12,408 nt of DNA from DATFKA01 sp042095835 (lineage in GTDB: Bacteria > Bacteroidota > Bacteroidia > Chitinophagales > Saprospiraceae), in assembly GCA_042095835.1 (NCBI GenBank), contig JBELML010000165.1, forward strand, positions 1 through 12,408, written 5' to 3'. The notes under the pieces are model-generated. The model saw nothing but the letters and a program-made list of their open reading frames with translations, did no database searches and was not told where the DNA came from. A program made the translations under genes and the position numbers. Positions 6,685 to 12,408 of this stretch are shown here, piece after piece (the stretch's first letter is position 1; every line of letters begins with the position of its first letter).

Positions 6685-9600
6685 ATGAATCGCCAATATT
6701 TTTTCACGCTTGCGCTACTTTTTATTTCTTTTTTCACACAGGCCCAAGACGCTAGTACCTTGGAAGGTTTGCGTTTTCGCAATATCGGCCCGGCCAATAT
6801 GAGTGGTCGGATCGTAGATTTGGCTGTGGTAGAGTCGAACCCTTATACTTTTTATGTGGCGTCTGCTACTGGTGGCGTCTGGAAAACCACCAATAATGGG
6901 GTGACCTTCAAGCCCGTATTCGAAAAAGAAACTGCCCATTCTGTAGGAGCTATTGCAGTACATCAGAAATACCCGCAGCATCTTTGGGTAGGCACTGGCG
7001 AGCGTGCCAATCGACAAAGTTCCTCTTGGGGCGATGGTATTTATAAATCAAAGGATGGTGGAAAAACCTGGAAGAATATGGGTTTACCCGAGTCGCATCA
7101 TATTGGTCGTGTAGTATTACATCCTACCGATACCAATATCATTTATGTAGCAGCGATGGGCCACCTTTGGGGACCAAATTTAGAAAGAGGACTTTACCGA
7201 TCGAAAAATGGTGGAGAATCCTGGGAGTTGTTTCTAAAAATCGATAAGAACACCGGTGTAGTAGATATTGCTATGGATCCCTCAGACCCTAATATCCTCT
7301 ATGCCTCCAGTTACCAAAGAAGGCGTAGACCTTATGGCTTTGATGGAGGAGGCCCTGGTAGTAAGTTGTTTAAATCTGTAAATGCTGGAGATTCCTGGAA
7401 AGAGCTGACCGAAGGTTTGCCAGAAGGAGAAAAGGGACGGATCGGTATTTCCATTTATCGGAATGACCCCAATATCGTTTATGCCTGTGTGGAGCAAGGT
7501 TTTCAATACAATGCTTCTACGGCTTATAATAAACGTAAAGCAGGAATCTACCGATCAGAAGATAAAGGCGAAACCTGGACTTTTATGAGCGATTGGAACC
7601 CTCGCCCCATGTATGCCAGTCAGATTTTGGTAGATCCTAGCGATGATCAGCGCATTTATATGATGAATGCCTACTCCTACTCCGATGATGGAGGAAAAAA
7701 CTTTACCGTTCCGAGGCAATCCTTACATGGCGATGATCGTATACTTTGGGTGAATCCCAAAGACTCTAGACATGTGATCAAAGGAGATGACGGTGGAGTG
7801 GGGATTTCCTACGATAGAGGGATTACCTGGTTGTTTGTCAAATCCTTGCCGCTTTCCCAATTTTATCGGGTAAGTGTAGATATGCAGCAGCCCTATCATA
7901 TCATGGGCGGGCTACAAGACAATGGTAGCTGGATTGGGCCGAGCGAAACCTACTTCAGCGATGGTATCCTCAACGAAGATTGGCGAAGAACTGGCGGGGG
8001 AGATGGCTTTCTCAATCTCATCCATCCAGAAGATCCGGATATCCTTTACACCGAATCTCAATACCTAGGCTTGTCAAAACTCAACCTTAAGACGGGCCAA
8101 CGGCAATCGATCAGACCTGGTGATCCCCAAGGTAGAATTGGACCCCGCAGGAATTGGGATGCTTGGGGCCCAGGCGTACCCGAACCGGCCTTAGGCAATG
8201 CGATGGCCCCAGCCAACTGGGATGGCCCTTTTTGCATCTCCCCACACGATCCGAATACCATCTATGCTGGTACCAATCAACTCTGGAAAAGTACCGATAA
8301 TGGCAATTCCTGGACAGCCATGGGCGACCATACGACCCAAGTCAATCGTAGAGACTTGAAGATTATGGGCCGAATAGCCGACACCAGTACAGCTTCTCTA
8401 GATGATGGTATCCCTTATTATCCAACCCTTACGGCTATTGCCGAATCTCCGCTTCAGCTAGGCCTGATTTATCTAGGTACCGATGATGGTCAGGTAAAAG
8501 TGTCGCGAGATGGAGGTCAAAATTGGATCAACCTCAGATCGCGAATGAAAGACTTGCCACCATCTACCTGGATTAATACGATTGAAGTCTCCACCCACGA
8601 TGCAGGTACCGCATACGTCGCTATCAATAACTATAGGAATGACGATTTTAGAAATTATCTCTACAAGACAAGCGATGCAGGGCAGACATGGCAATCGATT
8701 ACTGGAGACCTACCAGCCAATCGAGTAGTACGCACCATGCGCGAGGACCCTAAGAATCCCAACTTGCTTTATTTAGGTACGGAGTTGGGCTTTTTTGTCT
8801 CCTTCAATGGTGGGACCAATTGGGTAGAGATGAAAAATAACATGCCTACCTTGCCCTATAATGATCTGGTGGTACATCCTAGAGACAATGATCTTGTCTT
8901 AGCCTCCCATGGTCGGGGGGTATGGATTTTGGACAACCTCAATGCACTACAAGAATTTAAAGTAGACCAGTCGGTACAGTTGTTTAGTGTACCAACGGCA
9001 CAAATGATTCGCTATACCCGTAAAGGTAGCCACGTAGGAGACATGATGTTCAGAGGGGAGAACCCGAAATCTGGTGCCATGATTGACTATTATTTAAAAA
9101 CGCCCGTAGCCAAGAAAGCAATCACCTTGAAGATTAAAACGCTAGACGGCACCTTGGTCCGAAAGCTTCGTGCTGATACCTCGGCTGGCATCCATCGAGT
9201 CTACTGGAACTTCAGCTATCCGAGTGTAAGTGGTGCGGTGCAGCAAGCAAGTGAGGATAATAGCCGCCGCCGTTGGAGTGGAGGACTGAGTGGTAGAATG
9301 GCCGATCCGGGGCGCTACCTAGCAGAGTTGGAGGTGAATGGTCAGGTATATCAGCAGACCTTTTTAATCGAAGATGATCCGCGCCTGGATATCGACATTG
9401 CTGTACGCAAATCTTGGAGCCAGCAATTGGACCAGATTACGGAGCTTTATAAGGAGATCAAAACCGAGGCCAACCAACTACGCCCGATGTTATGGAAGAT
9501 TGATCAATTTGAAGAAGAAAAGAAGAAGATCAATAAAGATGCAGCCACCGAGGTCAAAGAACTCAACCGCATGGCTGATGAGCTTTTGAGTAGAACTCGA

Positions 9601-9783
9601 TCTTTAGGTCGCCAAGTCAGTGGCTGGATGGGACCTATGACTCAAGATCAGGCTTCCCAAATGCACTATTATCAAGAGATGCTAGCGCAGGTCAGCTCCC
9701 GTAGAAAGGCACTATTAGAAACGGCCATCCCCAAGTGGAATAAAAAGTTGGATAAGGAGGATCGTTTTTTGGTGGATGAGTGA
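6685..9783 (+). CDS. Secreted VPS10/sortilin-like Asp-box beta-propeller protein, 1032 aa
   Basis: Residues 1-20 are a signal peptide with likely cleavage at TQA|QD, so the protein is exported. Residues ~28-750 carry eleven Asp-box/BNR motifs of the S-x-D-x-G-x-T-W type: near 67-75, 121-129, 172-180, 230-238, 290-298, 332-340, 374-382, 535-543, 606-614, 661-669 and 705-713, the number expected for one large or two stacked beta-propellers, as in VPS10/sortilin and glycosidase-like BNR proteins. Residues ~810-895 look like an Ig-like FlgD-type fold (TLDGTLVRKL, then AGIHRVYWNF). Residues ~905-1032 are charged and helical, possibly coiled-coil. No T9SS C-terminal sorting domain or lipobox is visible, so it is probably periplasmic. 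Bacteroidota homologues are commonly annotated glycosyl hydrolase or VPS10 domain protein; the substrate is unknown and enzymatic activity is unproven. An AT-rich accessory region begins right after its stop. Confidence 0.88.
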   Translation: MNRQYFFTLALLFISFFTQAQDASTLEGLRFRNIGPANMSGRIVDLAVVESNPYTFYVASATGGVWKTTNNGVTFKPVFEKETAHSVGAIAVHQKYPQHLWVGTGERANRQSSSWGDGIYKSKDGGKTWKNMGLPESHHIGRVVLHPTDTNIIYVAAMGHLWGPNLERGLYRSKNGGESWELFLKIDKNTGVVDIAMDPSDPNILYASSYQRRRRPYGFDGGGPGSKLFKSVNAGDSWKELTEGLPEGEKGRIGISIYRNDPNIVYACVEQGFQYNASTAYNKRKAGIYRSEDKGETWTFMSDWNPRPMYASQILVDPSDDQRIYMMNAYSYSDDGGKNFTVPRQSLHGDDRILWVNPKDSRHVIKGDDGGVGISYDRGITWLFVKSLPLSQFYRVSVDMQQPYHIMGGLQDNGSWIGPSETYFSDGILNEDWRRTGGGDGFLNLIHPEDPDILYTESQYLGLSKLNLKTGQRQSIRPGDPQGRIGPRRNWDAWGPGVPEPALGNAMAPANWDGPFCISPHDPNTIYAGTNQLWKSTDNGNSWTAMGDHTTQVNRRDLKIMGRIADTSTASLDDGIPYYPTLTAIAESPLQLGLIYLGTDDGQVKVSRDGGQNWINLRSRMKDLPPSTWINTIEVSTHDAGTAYVAINNYRNDDFRNYLYKTSDAGQTWQSITGDLPANRVVRTMREDPKNPNLLYLGTELGFFVSFNGGTNWVEMKNNMPTLPYNDLVVHPRDNDLVLASHGRGVWILDNLNALQEFKVDQSVQLFSVPTAQMIRYTRKGSHVGDMMFRGENPKSGAMIDYYLKTPVAKKAITLKIKTLDGTLVRKLRADTSAGIHRVYWNFSYPSVSGAVQQASEDNSRRRWSGGLSGRMADPGRYLAELEVNGQVYQQTFLIEDDPRLDIDIAVRKSWSQQLDQITELYKEIKTEANQLRPMLWKIDQFEEEKKKINKDAATEVKELNRMADELLSRTRSLGRQVSGWMGPMTQDQASQMHYYQEMLAQVSSRRKALLETAIPKWNKKLDKEDRFLVDE

Positions 9784-9792
9784 TGAGAAGAG

Positions 9793-9963
9793 TTGTTGAT
9801 AAGCACAAAAGGAAAAATAATAGAGGTCATTGATAGGTACACATTCCTAGTTTTGGTTGAACCAGAACAATTGATCAATGCAACTATATCAAAAACTATG
9901 AGCGCCTACAAAGGGAAAGAGCTAAAAGAGGGTGATATTGTTGTATTTAGAATATTTGTATTT
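9793..9963 (+). pseudogene. IF-1-like OB-fold reading frame without its own stop
   Basis: The frame opens after a TGA at 9784-9786 and begins with two TTG codons (9793, 9796); AGAAG (9786-9790) lies 5 nt before the second. The ~56 residues (KGKIIEVIDRYTFLVLVEPE, later TISKTM and LKEGDIVVFRI) align by eye with translation initiation factor IF-1 almost without gaps: G-x-I-x-E near the start, a F-x-V strand, ISxxM in the middle and GDxV near the end. The last strand and basic tail of IF-1 (about the final 15 residues) are missing; instead the frame runs straight into the lipoprotein that follows. It may be a truncated IF-1/S1-like gene, a translated upstream frame, or part of a recombination scar. 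No ATG precedes the conserved part, which lowers confidence that it is expressed. Confidence 0.4.
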
Positions 9964-10936
9964 ATGAATTTCAAGGTCTTATATTTTTACTTAATTCTCT
10001 GTTTTATCTTTTCTTGTGGTAAAGATTCAGAAAATTACTTGTTTGAAGAAGTAATGATGAATTGTCTAGAATCTAAAGCAACTATAGATTCCAACAATGT
10101 CATTGTATGGTGGAATAAACTTGAGGAAAAGTTGATAAATGAAGGATTACTTAGAGACAGATCTGGAGAAGCTTATTTATCCATGTTTAAGACTTTGTCA
10201 GATACTAGCAGTACTAAGTATAATGAAAAGATGCTTGGTTTAAAAAAAGTAATGAATTTAACAGATACGATAGGCGGAAAAAAAATTTGGTGCGTTCCTT
10301 TTAATTATGGATTTGGGGGTGAGGAGTCAAATAACTTTATGAAGAGTGATAGTAGATGGAAGGAGCTTCAAAAGAAAACCTTTTATACAGAGAATAGCGT
10401 TTGGAATCCAATAGCCATTATATCTAATATTACCAATAACTTCACGATTGATGATTTTAATCAGCCTTATATAAGATTAACAACAGTTTATAGAATACAT
10501 TTCATCTATTGGCTAAATTTTTGGAAATTAGACCCATTCCATATAGAAAATTTAGATGAGGGCGAAAGAGGACAAAATGCATTAAATATTTACCTGAATA
10601 ATGAGGGAAAAATATTTATTGAAGGCAAATTATCCAGTTTGAGAGAGTTAAAAAAAAATCTCTCGGTCTTTTCTATTAAACCAATGCGATTCACTAGTTA
10701 TATACCTTCCTGGTCTAGGTCCACAGTATCAAAAGAAGGGATTCTTTGTTATAAAACAAGATAGTCATGTAGATCCTGGATTATATAGATCTCTTTACAA
10801 ATTACTTTTGGAGAACTATCGCATTATTTGGGATCAGCATGCTCAAAAAGAATTTGGAAAACGATACGAAGAACTGAATTCTAAGAATCAACTTGAAATA
10901 AGAAAAGTCTTTCTTCCTAAAATATTAGAAGAATAA
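9964..10936 (+). pseudogene. Lipoprotein with ExbD/TolR-like C-terminal domain, split by a frameshift
   Basis: The ATG at 9964 starts a lipoprotein signal (hydrophobic residues 5-17, Cys18 in FIFSCGKDSE); the acidic/Lys residues after Cys resemble surface-export signals of Bacteroidota lipoproteins. Residues ~20-200 are an unrecognised soluble region. From ~205 the sequence looks like the periplasmic domain of Bacteroidota ExbD (NALNIYLNNEGKIFIEGK). The frame then stops at 10762, but the next frame (+1) carries the expected continuation, FFVIKQDSHVDPG and, later, EFGKRYEELNSKNQLEIRK, to a TAA at 10934. That frame has a stop at 10649-10651, so the switch must come after it; the A9 run at 10650-10658 is the obvious place, and eight A's would give one 323-residue protein. 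The usual ExbD N-terminal helix with its membrane Asp is absent. Real frameshift, slippage and sequencing error are all possible. G+C is low (16 of 60 at 10021-10080, against 26 of 60 at 7441-7500). Confidence 0.7.
10650..10658 (+). other. A9 homopolymer at the ExbD-like frameshift
   Basis: Nine consecutive A's occur in the codons TTA AAA AAA AAT. Runs of nine or more A's are classical sites of RNA-polymerase slippage and of slipped-strand mutation, and are also prone to sequencing error. Loss of one A joins the two halves of the ExbD-like gene. Confidence 0.75.
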
Positions 10937-10953
10937 TTTTTCAAAATTAGATT

Positions 10954-11088
10954 TTGATATGTCACAAAGAAAAGCCTATATATTCTGGTATATGGATTTG
11001 GTATTTAATGGATTGGCTAATTGCTTCATCTGATCTTGATAAAATAGAAGAAAGTAAAAAAATACTTTATGAACTATCGAAGAAGTAG
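10954..11088 (+). CDS. Doubtful 44-codon frame, possibly the tail of a lost gene
   Basis: From a TTG at 10954 (or an in-frame ATG at 11011) the frame encodes a Trp-rich segment (SGIWIWYLMDWLIASS) and a charged helical end (DKIEESKKILYELSKK), stopping at 11086-11088 and overlapping the next gene by 20 bp. The helical tail looks protein-like, but there is no convincing start or Shine-Dalgarno. It may be the remaining C-terminus of a decayed gene. I recognise no family. Confidence 0.25.
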   Translation: MICHKEKPIYSGIWIWYLMDWLIASSDLDKIEESKKILYELSKK

Positions 11089-11536
11089 GCGTAAACTTGA
11101 CTTGTCTGAAGGAAAGAAAAGGGATAAATCAAAGAAGCTGTTATTCTGGATATTCTTTATACTTTTAGTAGTAATTATGTTGCCATATTACAGATTCTAT
11201 TCAAAATTCCCCTCGGGGGGTAGTATTCTTGAGGAAAGGGTAAAACTTATGGAAATTATAACTAAAGTTAGCTGCAATGAATACTTCCAAAATACTTATA
11301 CCGGGATTGTAAGTGAACTACACAAGAGTAGAGAAATCGACAAAACTCCAAATAGGATAACATTAGATGATGGAATGTACATTTCTCCTTATTTTATATG
11401 GGATCAACTCAATAAATTAAGAGTAAATGACTCCATTTACAAAGCTCCTAACTCTTTTAGTTTGGATGTTTATCGAGGAATAAATTATGAGGTATATTTC
11501 AGACTGGAAAAGATGGAATCTCATTTTTGTTATTGA
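11069..11536 (+). CDS. Single-pass membrane protein of unknown function, 155 aa
   Basis: A basic N-terminus (residues 1-23, rich in R and K) precedes one hydrophobic helix (~24-41, LLFWIFFILLVVIMLPYY), so the rest is probably outside the inner membrane. The C-terminal part (~50-150) is mixed, probably beta-rich, with features (a central TPNRITLDDG, then NDSIYKAPNS) that recall the many small exported hypothetical proteins of Bacteroidota; I know no function for them. The ATG at 11069 follows A-rich sequence (AGTAAAAAAATACTTT). It sits in the AT-rich block with the ExbD-like gene and may have arrived with it. Nothing shows that the two work together. Confidence 0.6.
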   Translation: MNYRRSRRKLDLSEGKKRDKSKKLLFWIFFILLVVIMLPYYRFYSKFPSGGSILEERVKLMEIITKVSCNEYFQNTYTGIVSELHKSREIDKTPNRITLDDGMYISPYFIWDQLNKLRVNDSIYKAPNSFSLDVYRGINYEVYFRLEKMESHFCY

Positions 11537-11585
11537 GGGAGTACCAACTAACATGATTTTATCGGGGACTTAATATCCCCAGTTC

Positions 11586-11606
11586 AGCGCAGGCTTCGCC
11601 TGCGTT
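11586..11606. repeat. GC-rich hairpin with TTC loop
   Basis: CGCAGGC (11588-11594) and GCCTGCG (11598-11604) are exact reverse complements around TTC, and a G-T and an A-T pair can extend the stem to nine. The core word CGCAGGCTTC occurs again at 11866-11875, in a second imperfect hairpin (CGCAGGCTTCAGCCTACG, one C-A mismatch). GC-rich hairpins in AT-rich DNA resemble REP-like elements or element ends. Confidence 0.6.
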
Positions 11607-11615
11607 GGAGTTGCA

Positions 11616-11634
11616 CGCAAGAATCTGTCTTGCG
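11616..11634. repeat. Second hairpin, CGCAAGA/TCTTGCG
   Basis: A perfect 7-bp stem with the 5-nt loop ATCTG lies 11 nt after the first GC-rich hairpin. A flanking GTT/AAC can add three pairs across a GCA bulge. Confidence 0.5.
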
Positions 11635-11833
11635 AACAAAATAAAAGAGATAGATCGAAAGACTGCTAAATGAAAGAAAAGTCAAATGAGTTAGTTGTTC
11701 ACATCCCGAATTTACTTCGGTATTGCAAACACCAGGTCGCCCGCCATGTCGGATGAAACAGGTACAGACTACATCAAACGATATTGATCGAAGTAAAGTT
11801 ATTAGATGCGATGTTTAAATTGAGATAAGTGAC

Positions 11834-11883
11834 GATTCGCAAAAGGAGTTTTGCAATCACACCGACGCAGGCTTCAGCCTACG
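11834..11883. repeat. Two adjacent hairpins next to the transposase remnant
   Basis: GATTcGCAAAA-GGAG-TTTTGCAATC (11834-11858) forms ten pairs with one bulged C. It is followed by CGCAGGCT-TC-AGCCTACG (11866-11883), which repeats the core of the hairpin at 11588. They lie directly before the point where IS481 homology begins. Confidence 0.45.
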
Positions 11884-11897
11884 CCGAACGGGGGTGA

Positions 11898-12109
11898 TTT
11901 CATCGTACCATTCAAGATGAGTTTTATTCCATCGTTTTTCGTAAAAAGCTCTTTAGTTCTATCGAACAATTGCAAAAAGAACTGGATACTTGGATCAATT
12001 GGTATAACACCGAAAGGACACATTCTGGAAAGTATTGCTATGGAGAAACCCCATGGAACACTTTTATGCAATCAAACATCTAGCTTTGGAAAAACAAGTA
12101 GATGAGTTA
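11898..12109 (+). pseudogene. IS481-family transposase, decayed C-terminal fragment
   Basis: The frame at 11898 reads FHRTIQDEFYSIVFRKKLF, then LDTWINWYNTERTHSGKYCY and GETPWNTFMQS. These are hallmarks of the C-terminal DDE region of IS481-family transposases, including the conserved ERFHRT-x-x-DEFY stretch and the N-x-ER-x-HSGKYC block. A TGA at 11895-11897 interrupts the frame just upstream, with an NG-like remnant before it, so a few bases of the expected NG..ER segment seem lost. A second lesion, loss of one A in the run at 12074-12076, shifts the frame: the expected continuation KHLALEKQVDEL lies in the next frame (12074-12109). The first ~230 residues, including two catalytic acids, are absent. 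The copy is certainly inactive and marks past insertion and decay in this stretch. Confidence 0.85.
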
Positions 12110-12128
12110 CCTTGGCGGGTGGCAGAAG

Positions 12129-12188
12129 CTCGTTCGCTAGACAAGACCCTCTTAAGCAACCAAAGCGAGGGTTTGGCTAGGGAACGAG
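12129..12188. repeat. Long imperfect inverted repeat, about 20 bp arms
   Basis: CTCGTTC-g-CTAG-a-CAA-ga-CCCTC (12129-12151) pairs with GAGGG-t-TTG-g-CTAG-g-GAACGAG (12167-12188), with two mismatches and one bulge around a 15-nt loop. It lies just after the transposase fragment and could be a terminator or part of the element's 3' end. Frames reading through it (for example the EARSLDK segment) are probably not protein. Confidence 0.6.
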
Positions 12189-12254
12189 ATGCTCAGGGAG
12201 AGCAAATTCAAGCTCAATCTAACAGACAATAATTTAGCTTTTCTAACCATTGAC

Positions 12255-12280
12255 TGTCAGATCAAGTCTCGACTATTACA
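12255..12280. repeat. Putative right terminal repeat of the IS481-type element
   Basis: The segment starts with TGTCAGATCAAG and ends with GACTATTACA, giving the TGT...ACA ends expected for IS481-family termini, about 145 bp after the transposase homology. I searched the window for its reverse complement (TGTAATAGTCGAGACTTGAT...) as a left end and did not find it, consistent with a left-truncated copy. Confidence 0.4.
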
Positions 12281-12355
12281 GTTAAGTAATTTATTACACA
12301 GTATTGAATCAGCTGAGTAGATAGCCCTTAGATTGTATATCTTACAAAAACATAG
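12281..12355. other. Non-coding AT-rich tail
   Basis: I see no gene or clear site between the putative element end and the inverted repeat at the window's edge. Confidence 0.4.
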
Positions 12356-12408
12356 GCCTTTTGAGTTGTTCGTGAAGTGTGTTTACTCCGCGAAGATACT
12401 CAAAAGGC
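12356..12408. repeat. Inverted repeat at the right window edge
   Basis: GCCTTTTGAGT (12356-12366) and ACTCAAAAGGC (12398-12408) are exact 11-bp reverse complements, 31 nt apart. Inner bases TTCG (12369-12372) and CGAA (12391-12394) can extend the stem. The right arm ends exactly with the window, so it may be longer. It could be a terminator or an element boundary. Confidence 0.55.

Larger units (their letters stand above)
11537..11873. other. Gene-free stretch rich in hairpins
   Basis: There is no credible coding frame. Several stem-loops are visible: GGGGA/TCCCC (11564-11580), CGCAGGC/GCCTGCG (11588-11604), CGCAAGA/TCTTGCG (11616-11634), CCGAA/TTCGG (11706-11720) and GATTcGCAAAA/TTTTGCAATC (11834-11858). 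They may be parts of a structured RNA, a mobile-element end or chance; I cannot decide from one copy. Confidence 0.5.

Noticed and set aside
140..9783. Other 60-105 residue frames inside the three large genes
   Set aside because: They are shadows in alternative frames of strongly supported proteins and show no family features.
11541..11611. Integron attC site (CCAAC ... GTTGG flanking a GC-rich hairpin)
   Set aside because: The outer motifs do not fit RYYYAAC and GTTRRRY, and no integrase or cassette array is visible.
11580..11900. Group II intron or other known ribozyme
   Set aside because: No domain V-like GAAA-capped hairpin, no recognisable intron 5' end and no reverse transcriptase are visible.
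11851..12105. 84-codon plus-strand frame and 65-codon minus-strand frame over the transposase remnant
   Set aside because: They lie in other frames of the IS481 fragment, whose homology is clear in the frame starting at 11898.
12110..12232. Continuation of the transposase frame to 12232 (EARSLDK...QSNRQ)
   Set aside because: It reads through the arms of a strong inverted repeat and does not resemble the IS481 C-terminus.

Overview
The window looks like a piece of a Bacteroidota chromosome. The signs are a signal peptide ending in a Q-starting mature protein, an A-rich leader instead of a strong Shine-Dalgarno on sglT, a C-terminally short SSS transporter, ExbD and small exported protein families typical of that phylum, and an IS481-type transposase remnant. 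I cannot place the family; Saprospiria- or Cytophagia-like lineages are a guess.

Left to right. (1) 140-3838, minus strand: a 1232-residue protein that joins an N-terminal caspase-fold protease (His110/Cys179) to a C-terminal alpha/beta-hydrolase of lipase type (Ser1037/His1209) through about 600 unassigned residues. (2) 3985-5670, plus, divergent from it across 146 bp: a Na+/sugar symporter strikingly like Vibrio vSGLT, with the sugar and sodium ligands conserved, closed by a 12-bp-stem terminator-like hairpin. (3) 5741-6684: non-coding, holding a two-part tandem array. Thirty-four degenerate heptamers in unbroken register are followed directly by about 31 octamers, the last 21 in unbroken register. 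The octamer part places regularly spaced G-tracts on the minus strand. (4) 6685-9783, plus: a secreted VPS10/sortilin-type beta-propeller protein with eleven Asp-box motifs. (5) 9793-11536: visibly AT-richer accessory DNA with an IF-1-like OB-fold reading frame, a lipoprotein carrying an ExbD-like C-terminal domain split by a frameshift at an A9 tract, a doubtful 44-codon frame, and a single-pass membrane protein of unknown function. (6) 11537-12408: no intact gene, several hairpins, and a decayed IS481-family transposase 3' end with a putative terminal repeat.

Working together: sglT and the propeller protein could both serve carbohydrate use, but they are separated by the repeat array and probably not co-transcribed. 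The caspase-hydrolase is the best candidate for an unusual system: a protease and a putative lipid- or ester-cleaving effector in one cytoplasmic chain, reminiscent of conflict or regulated-cell-death proteins. No sensor or partner gene lies inside the window. The right third looks like a landing zone for horizontally moved, decaying genes.
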